A DNA stretch of 64,000 nt from Planctomycetota bacterium (GTDB lineage: Bacteria; Planctomycetota; Phycisphaerae; Phycisphaerales; Phycisphaeraceae), in NCBI GenBank assembly GCA_024276075.1, contig JAJRXX010000076.1:17667-81666 (forward strand). Direction: 5' to 3'. The translations under genes and the position numbers were made by a program. The notes beneath the pieces were generated by a model that did not search any database, was not told where the DNA came from, and saw only the letters and a program-made list of their open reading frames with translations. Positions 10,277-19,375 of this stretch are shown piece after piece. How positions within the stretch are numbered: the first letter of the stretch is position 1; the number at the start of each line of letters is the position of its first letter.

Positions 10277-11806
10277 ATGAGTCGAATCAATTCAAACATC
10301 TCGTCATTGGTTGCACGACGGGTTCTTGATCAAAACAACAAGGACCTGTCCAAGTCTCTTGAACGTCTAGCTACCGGCGTCAGGATCAATCGGGGCGGCG
10401 ACGACCCCGCGGGTCTGATCGTCGGCGAACGGCTGCAAACCGAACAGTCACGGCTAGAGGCGGCGATCGGCAACGCTCAGCGAGCCGACCAAGTCGTCAA
10501 CATCGCGGAAGGCGGACTGCAGGAGATCAGCTCGTTGCTACTCGAAGCACAAAGCCTCGTAAGTCAGAACGGTAACGACGCCGGCCTGAGCACGGACGAA
10601 AAAGAAGCCAACCAGCAGCAGGTCGATCAGATCATCTCGACGATTGATCGGATCGCATCCGTTACAACGTTCAACGGCTCGAAGCTGCTCAACGGCCGAT
10701 TCGACTTCGTGGTCAGCGGCTTGAGCTCGAGCGTGACGGACTTCGAGATCAACGCTGCCAAGATCCAAGACGGCACGAACGTTGACGTCAACGTGATCGT
10801 CACGCAGTCGGCTCAGCACGCGGGTTTGTTCCTGTCGGCGGGTAGCACGTCAATCAACCTGTCCGCTGCGGGTAACTCGTTCTCTTTTGAACTCGCAGGC
10901 TCTGATGGCACTCGCCAATTCACCTTCGGGTCAGGCACCACACTGACCGACGCCGCTGCTTCGATTAATACCTTCAAGACCGTAACCGGCGTATCCGCCC
11001 GGGCCAGCGGCAACGGCATCGTTCTCAAAAGCACCGATTTTGGCAGCGCTGAATTCGTATCGGTAAAGGTCCTCACCGACGGCGGGATCAATGACGCCAG
11101 TTCTGGTGCAGGTACCACAGCGGGTATCTACTCGCTCTCGTCTCTAAACGAGAACGGTGTGGTGAGCACAGGCTCGACCGCGTTTGTCAGCGCGACCAAC
11201 GCGATCCGCGATGAAGGCCAGGATGTCGGAGCTTCCATCAACGGCATCAACGCTCGCGGCAACGGTCTGGTCGTAAGTATTGCTAACGACGCGCTGGACC
11301 TGAACCTAACCGTGAACAGCACCGTAGGAACCTCACCGGGGAGCCTCAGCGCATTGACCCTCACCGGTGGCGGCGCCAAGTTTAACCTCGGCACCGAAGT
11401 CAACCTGGCTAACCAAGTACGCCTTGGGCTTCCCAATGTGGCGGCCCGAAATCTCGGGTCAAACGCGTTGGGTTTCTTAAACGACATCGGCTCGGGCGGG
11501 AGTTTGACGATCGTCAACTCGTCCAACGTCGACGGCGCTCAAAAAGTCGTCAACAAGGCGATCGATCAGGTTGCGAAGCTCAGAGGTCGACTGGGTGCTT
11601 TCCAAGGCAATACCGTGCAGTCGACCATCAGGTCGCTGGGCGTATCCCTGGAAAATACCACCGCTGCGGTGAGCCTGATCCGCGATACTGACTTTGCGGC
11701 AGAGACCTCAAATCTGACGCGATCACAGATCCTCGTCCAGGCATCAACCAATGCATTGGCACTGTCGAACGTGTCGCAGCAAAATGTCCTGGCACTGCTT
11801 GGATAA
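10277..11806 (+). CDS. Flagellin (first of tandem pair)
   Basis: This 509-residue protein is a flagellar filament subunit. The conserved N-terminal D0/D1 helices cover about residues 1-165 (MSRINSNISSLVARRVL, ERLATGVRINRGGDDPAGL), and the C-terminal D1/D0 helices cover about 420-509 (LRGRLGAFQGN, RDTDFAAETSNLTRSQIL). The central region (about 170-415) is a variable surface insert containing a flagellin hook-IN-type segment (TLTDAAASINTFKTVTGVSA). No signal peptide is present, as expected for type III export. A strong GGAGGAGGAG sits ahead of the ATG. A good intrinsic terminator follows at 11875. A close paralogue lies 730 bases downstream in the same direction. Confidence 0.97.
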   Translation: MSRINSNISSLVARRVLDQNNKDLSKSLERLATGVRINRGGDDPAGLIVGERLQTEQSRLEAAIGNAQRADQVVNIAEGGLQEISSLLLEAQSLVSQNGNDAGLSTDEKEANQQQVDQIISTIDRIASVTTFNGSKLLNGRFDFVVSGLSSSVTDFEINAAKIQDGTNVDVNVIVTQSAQHAGLFLSAGSTSINLSAAGNSFSFELAGSDGTRQFTFGSGTTLTDAAASINTFKTVTGVSARASGNGIVLKSTDFGSAEFVSVKVLTDGGINDASSGAGTTAGIYSLSSLNENGVVSTGSTAFVSATNAIRDEGQDVGASINGINARGNGLVVSIANDALDLNLTVNSTVGTSPGSLSALTLTGGGAKFNLGTEVNLANQVRLGLPNVAARNLGSNALGFLNDIGSGGSLTIVNSSNVDGAQKVVNKAIDQVAKLRGRLGAFQGNTVQSTIRSLGVSLENTTAAVSLIRDTDFAAETSNLTRSQILVQASTNALALSNVSQQNVLALLG

Positions 11807-11822
11807 AAGAAGACAGCACGCT

Positions 11823-11846
11823 CGGGTTTTTCTTGACAAAAACCCG
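11823..11846 (+). repeat. Hairpin in the flagellin 3' region
   Basis: CGGGTTTTT (11823-11831) pairs perfectly with AAAAACCCG (11838-11846) across a six-base loop, 17 bases after the flagellin stop codon. It precedes the real terminator by about 30 bases and may protect the 3' end of the mRNA. Confidence 0.5.
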
Positions 11847-11874
11847 GTGATCTGAAAATCTCATTTGAGCACTC

Positions 11875-11904
11875 AAAGGCGGCCATCACGGCCGCCTTTT
11901 TTTT
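11875..11904 (+). terminator. Intrinsic terminator after first flagellin
   Basis: GGCGGCC (11878-11884) and GGCCGCC (11890-11896) make a perfect 7-bp stem with loop ATCAC, followed by eight T residues. It sits about 70 bases past the flagellin stop codon on the same strand. Confidence 0.9.
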
Positions 11905-12536
11905 ATTGGCCCCGCCAAGCCCCTCCCCATCAATCACCCGCCACGACAACCCTCTCAATACCCCTTCGTTAACACCTAGCCATCCGTCCAGATCACGGGA
12001 TTTGTTATAGGCCTTTCGAATTTGGACGCCTGTCTCTGAGACATACGTACCGTGTATAAGTCCTATATCACGCATTACCGTTTATTCAATTCATGCCGAA
12101 GATGACGGCTGAAGTGATCTTCACGTCTTTTCTGACTGTTCTGTTTGTGACGCGCTTAAGGGGTGGTCAGTTTGTGTCGATGGTTCCGATCAGACGGGCA
12201 AAGAGCGCCCGGGAGATCGAAATGTCACAAGCGTTTAAAAAGAGAGACACGAATGCGACTCGGCGAGCAAGAGGCTGCGCCACCGCGTTTGGCCCAGCGA
12301 CCCACAGGTCCTCAAGCTCGCGGCTCGAGGTGCACAGTTGGGAATCGCAAGCCGTCAGCCGGGACCCGCCAACCACCGGCTCAGAGGCACCGCGTTTCCC
12401 GAAATCAGCCGCCTCTCGAGAAAAAAGCTTGTTTAGATATGCATCGGGATTGGAGAAGCAACCAGAGGCAGGATGCCCTAACAGAATTCAGAACAAAAAG
12501 TGAACCCACAAAAGAGTTCGCGGAGGATCTAATACC
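11905..12536. other. Leader region of the second flagellin
   Basis: This 630-base stretch has no convincing gene; an open frame at 12093-12503 has low-complexity, unstructured content and is rejected. Between the sigma-28-like element (12076) and the ATG, several potential stems appear, such as AGCCGG/CCGGCT (12357-12362 with 12376-12381) and AGAGGC/GCCTCT (12383-12388 with 12411-12416). A long structured 5' leader is plausible. GGAGGA at 12522-12527 is the ribosome binding site. Confidence 0.4.
12076..12102 (+). promoter_or_regulatory. Possible flagellar sigma-28 (FliA-type) promoter
   Basis: TACCGTTT (12076-12083), eleven bases, then GCCGAAGA (12095-12102). This matches the sigma-28 consensus TAAAGTTT-N11-GCCGATAA at six of eight positions in each half with exact spacing. 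It would give a leader of about 430 bases before the second flagellin. The match was found by eye, so chance cannot be excluded. Confidence 0.3.
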
Positions 12537-14063
12537 ATGAGTCGCATTAATACAAACGTATCATCGCTTCTGGCGCAGCGAATCCTGGGCCAGAACAACA
12601 AGAACTTGACACAGTCACTAGAACGGCTGAGCACCGGCTTGGCCATCAACCGCGGTGGGGACAACCCAGCCGGTCTGATCGCTAGTGAGAACCTACGATC
12701 CGAGCTGGCCTCGATCGACGCTGCCATCGGTAACGCCGAACGTGCCGACCAGGTCGTCAACATCGCTGAAGGCGGGCTGCAGGAAATCAACACCCTGCTG
12801 CTAGAGGTGCAGAGCCTAGTCACCGAGACCGCCAACAACGCCGGTTTGAGCAAGGAAGAAAAAGACGCCAATCAGCTACAGGTCGATTCGATCATTCAAA
12901 CGATCGATCGTATCGCCAACGTGACCAACTTCCAGGGCACAAAGCTGCTCAACGGCTCTTTTGACTTCAATATCACCAGCCAGAACACTGCTGTGTCGGA
13001 CTTTGAAATCAACGCCGCCAAGCTTGAGTTTGGCGATACCCGAACGGTCCAAGTCCTGGTGACCGGATCGGCACAGCACGCGGGCCTGTATCTCTCTGCC
13101 GGTAGCACATCGATCAACCTATCGGCTGGTTCCAACCGGCTGACACTCGAGATTGCCGGCGTCGACGGCTCACGTGAGTTCAGTTTTGCCTCGGGCACCA
13201 CGCTCGCGGACGCCGCCACCCAACTTAATACCTTTAAGTCGGTTACAGGTGTATCCGCCCGTGCCAGCGGCAACGGAATCATTCTCAAGAGCACCGACTT
13301 TGGTTCCAGCCAATTCGTGTCGGTGAAGGTCACCAGCGACGGCGGTATCAACGACGCCAGTTCAGGTGCTGGTTCGACTGCGGGCATCTACACGCTCTCG
13401 TCTGTCAACGAGAACGCCATCGTGAGTTCAGGCTCAACCGCGTTCGTCAGTGCGACCAACGCGATTCGCGACACCGGCCAAGACGTCTCGGCGATTATCA
13501 ACGCCGTCGACGCCACATCCAACGGTACGACCGCCAGGATCAACACCGAATTCCTGGACCTGAGCATCGACCTGACCACAACCGGTGCCCAGACGCTCAG
13601 TAGCTTTAATGCCTTCACCATCACCGGCGGCGGAGCCAAGTTTATCCTCGGCCCCGACGTCGATATCTCCAATCAGGTGAGTATCGGCATAGGCAACGTC
13701 GCGTCCCGGAATCTGGGCAGCAAGTCCGCTGGTTTCCTTGACGACCTGGCGTCCGGTGCATCGAATAACCTGGTTAACGGGAACCTCGAGACAGGCCAAA
13801 AGATCATCGACACAGCGATCAACCAGGTATCGAGCCTGCGAGGTCGACTCGGTGCGTTCCAGAAGAACATCGTGGGTGCCACGATCCGAGCGTTGGGTGT
13901 AGCCTTTGAGAACACCAGCGCAGCGGAGAGTTCCATCCGTGATACCGACTTCGCGTCGGAGACAGCAAAGTTGACCCGATCTCAGATCCTGGTCAACGCC
14001 GCGAGTAACACTTTGGCTATCGCAAACGCGCAGCCACAGAGTGTACTAAGCCTGCTCGGATAA
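12537..14063 (+). CDS. Flagellin (second of tandem pair)
   Basis: This 508-residue flagellin is a close paralogue of the protein encoded at 10277-11806 and aligns with it over its whole length. The N-terminal helices (MSRINTNVSSLLAQRIL, ERLSTGLAINRGGDNPAGL) and C-terminal helices (LRGRLGAFQKN, RDTDFASETAKLTRSQILV) are conserved. The central insert again carries a hook-IN-like segment and the phrase SAGSTSINLSAG shared with the first copy. Differences are concentrated in the insert around residues 320-400, the part predicted to face outward. It has its own leader, ribosome binding site (GGAGGA at 12522) and terminator, so the two flagellins can be expressed separately. No chaperone (FliS) or FliW gene is adjacent. 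Confidence 0.97.
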   Translation: MSRINTNVSSLLAQRILGQNNKNLTQSLERLSTGLAINRGGDNPAGLIASENLRSELASIDAAIGNAERADQVVNIAEGGLQEINTLLLEVQSLVTETANNAGLSKEEKDANQLQVDSIIQTIDRIANVTNFQGTKLLNGSFDFNITSQNTAVSDFEINAAKLEFGDTRTVQVLVTGSAQHAGLYLSAGSTSINLSAGSNRLTLEIAGVDGSREFSFASGTTLADAATQLNTFKSVTGVSARASGNGIILKSTDFGSSQFVSVKVTSDGGINDASSGAGSTAGIYTLSSVNENAIVSSGSTAFVSATNAIRDTGQDVSAIINAVDATSNGTTARINTEFLDLSIDLTTTGAQTLSSFNAFTITGGGAKFILGPDVDISNQVSIGIGNVASRNLGSKSAGFLDDLASGASNNLVNGNLETGQKIIDTAINQVSSLRGRLGAFQKNIVGATIRALGVAFENTSAAESSIRDTDFASETAKLTRSQILVNAASNTLAIANAQPQSVLSLLG

Positions 14064-14120
14064 AGAGCTAGCCAACCCAGAGAACTTTCGCTTCCTGGCG
14101 AGCGTCCGATCACTGATGCG

Positions 14121-14154
14121 GAAGCGGCGGCTTAACAGCCGCCGCTTCTTTTTT
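14121..14154 (+). terminator. Intrinsic terminator after second flagellin
   Basis: GAAGCGGCGGCT and AGCCGCCGCTTC form a perfect 12-bp stem with a short TAAC loop, followed by a run of T. It begins about 58 bases after the flagellin stop codon. Confidence 0.92.
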
Positions 14155-14463
14155 AGCCCCCCAACGCAACGCAAATCCAACCACTTCTTGGCTAATCCTG
14201 AGCCATCGATTGCCGCCAGGCATCGGTATGTATCACAAATAGCTTTAAACAAATTGCTTATAGAGGCTTCGGGGGCAGGCCGCGTCATCCCTGGACCACC
14301 TATCCCGCGTCAAACTATATAGAGAGGCTACGAAGAATTTGACGATTGATACAACACAAGCCGATCATCATGTAGAGTCAGATACCATTGACTGCGGATC
14401 TCCTCGCTATAGATATACGCTCCCTATACTCATCTCAATGATTGCCAAGCCGAGCAAGGTAGT
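14155..14463. other. Intergenic region before the amidase gene
   Basis: No gene is visible. The half near the amidase is A+T-rich and has TTGACT (about 14390) with GATATA 18 bases later, a weak sigma-70-like candidate. Confidence 0.3.
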
Positions 14464-15171
14464 ATGAAAGAGATATCACGTCGACAGTTTGCTATTGCCA
14501 GCATCGGCTTGGTCGCTGTAGGTTGTACAGAGTCCCGCCGGATTGTACACAGGCGTCTACCCCCGCCGATTGATCCGCCTACGCGGCTACGTAGCTATGA
14601 TCCACCATCGACTTTGCCGCCTCGATCCCAACCGCAGGTTCAAGTGCCCACGGCAACCCAGCCGCTCAAGGCCATCGCTCGATCACAATGGACTACCGCT
14701 AAACCAATCAAGGCTCGGCTGCGCCCGCTGCAATCAGTTAAACGTATCACCGTTCACCACGAGGGTTGGAAACCGGTTTGGTTTGACGATGTCCGGACTA
14801 CCGCTGCCCGCTTGGAAAGGATCCGCAAGTCACACCTCGAACGGCTACACGCGGGTGATATCGGATATCACCTAATCATCGACAGAGCGGGGCGTGTCTG
14901 GCAAGGCAGAGACCTGCGGTACCAGGGTGCGCATGTCCGTAACCACAACGTAAACAATCTGGGCATTATGGTACTGGGTAATTTTGAGTTGCAGCGTCCC
15001 ACCGAGGTTCAGCAAAATGCCCTCCGCCATGCTCTGTTGATCCTGATGCGGCACAATCGTGTCCCAACAAATCAAGTCTTTACTCACCAGGAGCTAAACG
15101 TCACCTCCTGTCCAGGCAAGGCGTTACAGGCTCATATGGTCTCGCTGCGACGCAACGGACGTCTAGCGTAA
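14464..15171 (+). CDS. Lipoprotein N-acetylmuramoyl-L-alanine amidase (Amidase_2/PGRP fold)
   Basis: The protein has 235 residues. The N-terminus combines a twin-arginine-like SRRQFAI with a hydrophobic stretch and a lipobox ending at C21 (VAVGC), so it is probably a Tat-exported lipoprotein. A proline-rich linker (about 30-65) leads to an Amidase_2 domain at about 90-230. Expected zinc ligands are the histidine of ITVHHEG (H98/H99), a histidine near AHVRNHNVNNLG, and the cysteine of TSCPGKAL. It should cleave the amide bond between MurNAc and L-Ala in peptidoglycan, for wall remodelling or recycling. Planctomycetes do make peptidoglycan. The next gene (scpB) begins 94 bases downstream. Confidence 0.9.
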   Translation: MKEISRRQFAIASIGLVAVGCTESRRIVHRRLPPPIDPPTRLRSYDPPSTLPPRSQPQVQVPTATQPLKAIARSQWTTAKPIKARLRPLQSVKRITVHHEGWKPVWFDDVRTTAARLERIRKSHLERLHAGDIGYHLIIDRAGRVWQGRDLRYQGAHVRNHNVNNLGIMVLGNFELQRPTEVQQNALRHALLILMRHNRVPTNQVFTHQELNVTSCPGKALQAHMVSLRRNGRLA

Positions 15172-15265
15172 ACACCGCACTTAAACCTATACCTCTCTGG
15201 AGCGTGATACCCTTATGCTCGGGGCCACGTTGCCTTAGTCCATCAATTGCCTCTAAAATCTATTC

Positions 15266-15871
15266 ATGAGTGAGTCTGTACAAGAACGGCAAAACGACAC
15301 GCAGCAACTCGAAGCCGAAACCACTGATGCCACGCCCGAGACGGACGAGACCGATATGCTCCTAAAGGTCGAAGCGGTCTTGATGACGACAGACCGCCCC
15401 CAGTCGTCGTCACGGCTGGCGGATGTCTTGGGAGAAGGGCTTGGAACCAAACTGATTCATCAGGCCATCGAACAGCTAAATCGGGGTTACGCAGAATCGG
15501 GCCGCAGCTTCCGCATCGAGCGCGTCGCTGGCGGCTGGCAGATCCGCACGCTACCCGCGTTCGCCACGCTATTGTCGGCGTTTCACCGGGATAAGGCAGC
15601 GACACGGTTGAGCCCTGCTGCTATGGAAACCCTGGCGCTGATTGCTTACAAGCAACCAACCCTGCGTGCCGAGATCGAAGCGATCCGCGGCGTGGCCAGC
15701 GGGGAAGTCATCCGGAGCCTCATGGAGCGGCGCCTGGTCAAGATCGTAGGCCGGGCTGAGGAACTGGGTCGCCCTATGCTCTACGGCACAACCAAAGCAT
15801 TCCTGGAGGTCTTTGGATTAGCTAACCTCAAAGACCTGCCCAAAGTCGAAGAGTTCTCTTCCTCAGCTTGA
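15266..15871 (+). CDS. scpB: Segregation and condensation protein B
   Basis: This protein of 201 residues is ScpB, the winged-helix kleisin-interacting subunit of the bacterial SMC condensin complex that helps chromosome segregation. After an acidic N-terminal tail of about 30 residues, the first winged helix is seen at about 32-110 and the second at about 115-190. The second holds the family signature LSPAAMETLALIAYKQP and IRGVASGEVIRSLMERRLV, with GRPMLYGTTKAFLE after it. Length is typical. scpA, usually its neighbour, is not in the window. Confidence 0.95.
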   Translation: MSESVQERQNDTQQLEAETTDATPETDETDMLLKVEAVLMTTDRPQSSSRLADVLGEGLGTKLIHQAIEQLNRGYAESGRSFRIERVAGGWQIRTLPAFATLLSAFHRDKAATRLSPAAMETLALIAYKQPTLRAEIEAIRGVASGEVIRSLMERRLVKIVGRAEELGRPMLYGTTKAFLEVFGLANLKDLPKVEEFSSSA

Positions 15872-15957
15872 CCGTCAGCAAGCCCCATGCACCTACCCGC
15901 AATGTGGCTTAGTCGTCGGTTCATTCGTGATACACACTCGCCAAGTTCCTTTCGGAT

Positions 15958-16632
15958 ATGCAGGACGTATCAAGACCTACCCCCAACCCGCGTAGCACCA
16001 AACCACAGTGGCGACTGTGTGTGCTGATCAGCGAAGCGCTGTGCCCTGCCGGGGATTGGCTAGCCGTGGCCGAGGCGATCACCAGCGCCAAGGCGAGACA
16101 CCGTAAAGCCGACTGTATTCAGCTACGTGAAAAAACGACCGATGACCACGAGTTGCTTCGGAGGGCGCAGCAACTCGTATCGCTGTGTCGGCCCCGCGGC
16201 GTGGCGATCGTGATTAATGATCGGCCCGATATCGCGCTGCTGGCGCGTGCCGATGGCGTGCACCTGGGGCAAGACGACCTACCTTGCGCCCGTGTCCGCG
16301 AGTTGGTGAGCGACAAGCTGTTGATCGGCGTGAGCACCGCCAACCTGGACCAGGCCCAGCGGGCATTGAAAGACGATGCGGACTACTGCGGGGTCGGACC
16401 TATGTTCCCCACAACGACCAAGGACAAACCCACAATTGCAGGCGTCGACTACTTGCAACAATATCTGGCTTGGGGAAAGCTCCCGCACCTGGCAATCGGT
16501 GGGATCACACCTGCGAACACTACCCAACTCGTTGACGCCGGCGCGCGGGGCGTCGCTGTAAGCAGCGCGGTTTGCTCGGCGTCTGATCCTCAAGCGGCAG
16601 TAGATGAATTGTTGGGGACGCTGTCGGGGTAG
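15958..16632 (+). CDS. thiE: Thiamine-phosphate synthase
   Basis: The 224-residue product joins HMP-diphosphate and the thiazole phosphate to make thiamine phosphate. It is a TIM barrel with the motifs DCIQLREK, VIINDR-type IVINDRPDIAL, DGVHLGQDDLP, LIGVSTANLDQA, GVGPMFPTTTK and the phosphate loop AIGGITPAN. The N-terminal 20 residues are an extension rich in proline. No TPP riboswitch is recognisable in the 86 bases upstream; the CUGAGA box is missing. It is followed after 65 bases by trmB on the same strand. Confidence 0.95.
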   Translation: MQDVSRPTPNPRSTKPQWRLCVLISEALCPAGDWLAVAEAITSAKARHRKADCIQLREKTTDDHELLRRAQQLVSLCRPRGVAIVINDRPDIALLARADGVHLGQDDLPCARVRELVSDKLLIGVSTANLDQAQRALKDDADYCGVGPMFPTTTKDKPTIAGVDYLQQYLAWGKLPHLAIGGITPANTTQLVDAGARGVAVSSAVCSASDPQAAVDELLGTLSG

Positions 16633-16697
16633 GGGCGTACAATACAACTTCGTCGTTGACTGAATTTTTACCCTGGAAACGAATTCCGCTATCTCCT

Positions 16698-17408
16698 ATG
16701 AGCGTTTCTTTATCACCACGTAAGCCATTGGATGTTGGTCATTTTGGGATCAATTCCGAACAGCTTCCCCCGATCGATGCGGGTGCTGTCGATATGAGGA
16801 ATTGGTTTTCTGATACAAGCTGTGCCAACCCGCTTGAGCTGGAGATCGGGTCGGGCAAAGGTACTTTTCTGTGCCAGCAAGCATCTCTGACGCCGAACGT
16901 GAACTACATCGGCGTCGAGTACGCTAAGGCATTCTGGCGACACGCTGCGGATCGCTGCCGGCGACGGGGCTTGGAAAACATACGCATCGTGCACGGCGAG
17001 GCGGGGTCATTTGTGCGGTACCGCGTTGCGGATGCGAGCCTGCGTTGTGTGCATATCTATTTCCCCGACCCTTGGCCAAAGAAGCGCCACCACAAACGGA
17101 GGCTCGTGCAGGCACCGTTTCTGACGCTGCTACACCAAAAACTCGAAACGGATGGACGGATACGGATCGTCACCGACCACGCCCAGTATTACGAGTGGAT
17201 GACCCAGCATATCCAACAAGTAGAATCAAAATTTGAACAGTTGCCGTTCCACCCTGCGGACGGTGCCAACGACGGCGAATTGACCGGCACGAATTTTGAG
17301 CGGAAGTACCGCTGTGAAGGACGCCCGTTCTACTCAACGATCCTGTGTAAGCGTTCCCACGACCATGCCGGGCCGATCCACCACACAACGGGTAGCCTTG
17401 CGGTTTAG
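16698..17408 (+). CDS. trmB: tRNA (guanine-N7-)-methyltransferase
   Basis: This protein of 236 residues methylates G46 in the variable loop of tRNAs with S-adenosylmethionine. The SAM-binding motif LELEIGSGKGTFL and the catalytic and tRNA-contact block YFPDPWPKKRHHKRR are clear, as is the C-terminal TNFERKYRCEGRPFY. The frame is open from 16656, but the preceding 14 codons are not family-like, so ATG 16698 (MSVSLSP) is chosen. It follows thiE and precedes a lipoprotein gene, all on the plus strand. Confidence 0.95.
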   Translation: MSVSLSPRKPLDVGHFGINSEQLPPIDAGAVDMRNWFSDTSCANPLELEIGSGKGTFLCQQASLTPNVNYIGVEYAKAFWRHAADRCRRRGLENIRIVHGEAGSFVRYRVADASLRCVHIYFPDPWPKKRHHKRRLVQAPFLTLLHQKLETDGRIRIVTDHAQYYEWMTQHIQQVESKFEQLPFHPADGANDGELTGTNFERKYRCEGRPFYSTILCKRSHDHAGPIHHTTGSLAV

Positions 17409-17503
17409 ATTAGGTATAGTGCAATCTGATGGATGCTCGCGGGGTGTGGGCATCGTCTCCCCAACCGATGAATCGCCAACCTACACCAGCAGGATCAGGA
17501 ATC

Positions 17504-18001
17504 ATGTACCGACGAAATATTGCGTTGTGCCTGATGTGCCTAACAGCGGCGGCCATACTCGGCTGCCAACCCACCTTGGTTATCCCCATCACGAAGTCAC
17601 GCCCGCAACCGATCGCTGTCCTGCGCCACTACAACGGCAGCGACCCAGGATTCCAAGAGCCGATGATACTGCTGATCAACAAAGCTGAGGACCTGAATAG
17701 GTTGGGCAGCTACGACTTGGTTAACAGCAAGATCAACTTTGCTAAGGAATCGCTTTTGCTGCTGACCTTGGGTGAGCAGCCAACGAGCGGGTACTGGGCG
17801 AGGATCACGGGTATCCAGCGAAAAGGCGGTCTGATCTATGTACAAGGCATGGCGAACCGGCCGGGTGAAAACGAAACGGTGACCCAGGCGCTGACATATC
17901 CCTACGACGCAGCGGTGATCAAAAAAATCTATTCAGGTGAACTGCGTAGCGAAATCGAATCGGTCTCAGGCCGACCAGCGCCATCGCAATGGGTGCCGTG
18001 A
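17504..18001 (+). CDS. PrcB-like lipoprotein
   Basis: From the chosen ATG the protein has 165 residues. It starts with MYRRN, a hydrophobic stretch and a lipobox (ILGC, lipid on C21). The C-terminal half (about 85-145) matches the PrcB_C domain pattern: LLLLTLGEQPTSGYWARIT, then a short strand and VTQALTYPYDAAVIKK. In Treponema, PrcB is a subunit of a surface protease complex; the role of bacterial homologues elsewhere is mostly unknown. No protease gene is adjacent. The frame extends upstream to 17429, but the signal peptide begins only at 17504. Confidence 0.75.
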   Translation: MYRRNIALCLMCLTAAAILGCQPTLVIPITKSRPQPIAVLRHYNGSDPGFQEPMILLINKAEDLNRLGSYDLVNSKINFAKESLLLLTLGEQPTSGYWARITGIQRKGGLIYVQGMANRPGENETVTQALTYPYDAAVIKKIYSGELRSEIESVSGRPAPSQWVP

Positions 18002-18052
18002 TCCCGTCGCGCCTCACCACAATGTACCGATCAATTTCACAGGCTTAAATGA

Positions 18053-19138
18053 TCAAGCCCCTTCGCCGCTAAACCAACACGCCACACGGTGATCCGCGTT
18101 GTCCTGCACCGGGTCAAGCGCTGGCACCTGATCAACACATCGCTGCATCACGCGCACCGGCTCGCCATCGACCGATACACGAACCGTCTCAGTAGATTGG
18201 TTCACTTCCGCTAAAGCGGTCTGGCGCGACAGCCAACAGCGGGGGTGAAACGCGCACCCTGGCGGTGGATTGACCGGCGAAGGCACCTCGCCCGGCAAGA
18301 CAATCCGTGTGCTGGCTCTGGCTGGGTCGGGCTGCGGCGCGGCACTGAGCAATGCCTTGGTATACGGATGCTGCGGCGACCGGTACAGGGTATCTCGGTC
18401 GGCTACCTCCACGATGCGACCAAGATACATTACCGCCACGCGATCACAAAAATGCTCGATCACGCTCAGATTGTGGGCAATGAACAGATACGACAGGCCC
18501 AGTTCTTGTTTCAAGTCGGACAGCAAGTTGAGAATCTGTGATTGAATCGACACGTCCAGAGCGCTGACCGGCTCGTCACAGACAATAAAGCTCGGCTCCA
18601 ATGCCAGGGCCCGAGCAATCCCAACACGCTGACGCTGACCACCGGAAAATTCGTGAGGATACCGTCTCGCATAATCCGCGCTGAGCCCGACGCGCTTGAG
18701 CAACTCCGCGACGCGGTCTTCTAATTCGCTGCCCCTGGCGATGCGGTGCACAAGGATCGGCTCACCGATGATCCTGCCCACTGTCATACGAGGGTTGAGC
18801 GAGCCGACGGGGTCCTGAAAGATGATCTGCATCCGCCGCCGCAGACGATGCAGCTCGGTACGCCCAGCAGCGAAGACGTCCGTACCGTCATAGATCACCC
18901 GCCCGGAAGTGGCTGGGATAAGTCGCAAGATCGTCCGCGCCACCGTGGACTTGCCACAGCCCGACTCACCCACGAGCCCAAGTGTTTGGCCACGACCCAC
19001 GCTAAACGACACCCCGTCGACCGCGCGGAGTTGGGCTACGGTGCGCCGCATAAAACCACGCTTCACGGGAAAGTGCGTGCACAGGTCCTCGACCTGAAGC
19101 AACGGTTGAGACGATTGATCTTGAGGGATCGCTATCAC
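18053..19138 (-). CDS. Oligopeptide/dipeptide ABC transporter ATP-binding protein (OppF/DppF type)
   Basis: From the chosen start the protein has 361 residues. It holds the Walker A motif GESGCGKST, the Q-loop region IIFQDPVGSLNPRMT typical of OppF/DppF, the signature SGGQRQRVGIARAL, Walker B FIVCDEP and the switch histidine FIAHNLS. The C-terminal oligopeptide-transporter extension is present (SPQHPYTKALLSAAP and PGCAFHPRC with its cysteines). The frame is open to 19249, but the extra 37 residues are not family-like; GTG at 19138 (VIAIPQD) gives a normal N-terminus. No permease, binding protein or OppD partner lies next to it, so it is an orphan that must work with components encoded elsewhere. 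Confidence 0.88.
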   Translation of the reverse strand: MIAIPQDQSSQPLLQVEDLCTHFPVKRGFMRRTVAQLRAVDGVSFSVGRGQTLGLVGESGCGKSTVARTILRLIPATSGRVIYDGTDVFAAGRTELHRLRRRMQIIFQDPVGSLNPRMTVGRIIGEPILVHRIARGSELEDRVAELLKRVGLSADYARRYPHEFSGGQRQRVGIARALALEPSFIVCDEPVSALDVSIQSQILNLLSDLKQELGLSYLFIAHNLSVIEHFCDRVAVMYLGRIVEVADRDTLYRSPQHPYTKALLSAAPQPDPARASTRIVLPGEVPSPVNPPPGCAFHPRCWLSRQTALAEVNQSTETVRVSVDGEPVRVMQRCVDQVPALDPVQDNADHRVACWFSGEGA

Positions 19139-19250
19139 GCGATCAGTATAACGCCGGGCGTATCGCTGAGTCTGATACCTATCAACCGTGCACGACAAAC
19201 AAAACATTAAATAATCATCGACTCCCCGCCCACCGGTGCCTATCATCAAT

Positions 19251-19375
19251 TAGAGCAGGTGGCAAAAACAATCGCCATCCCGGTGGGTCGCTGGTGCGCC
19301 ACGTCTCTGTATCTCACGGCTTGCAAGCAAGCCGTGCCACCCGACTAACGGAGATTAATTACGCTATCTGCTCTA
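19251..19375. mobile_element. R2 element, complete copy (125 bp, TAGAGC...GCTCTA)
   Basis: Left end TAGAGCAGGTGGC and right end, read inverted, TAGAGCAGATAGCG are imperfect terminal inverted repeats bounded by TA on both sides. The inner right segment GGAGATTAATTACGC recurs near 63880 and, in related form, in the copy at 29995. It contains the hairpin CACGGCTTGC-AA-GCAAGCCGTG (19315-19336) followed by CCACCC. No coding capacity is seen. I interpret it as a MITE-like non-autonomous element. Confidence 0.6.
19315..19336. repeat. Dispersed hairpin with compensatory changes
   Basis: The stem CACGGCTTGC/GCAAGCCGTG differs from the copies at 8196 and 38739 (CACTGGTTGC/GCAACCAGTG) at two base pairs, and both arms changed together. 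Pairing is therefore kept. Confidence 0.65.

Noticed and set aside
12130..12300. Cyclic-di-GMP riboswitch in the flagellin leader
   Set aside because: A GGGCAAA phrase is present, but the other conserved parts of the GEMM motif are missing.
12093..12503. Open frame of 136 codons in the leader of the second flagellin
   Set aside because: Low-complexity, no ribosome binding site and no domain-like content; better explained as leader.
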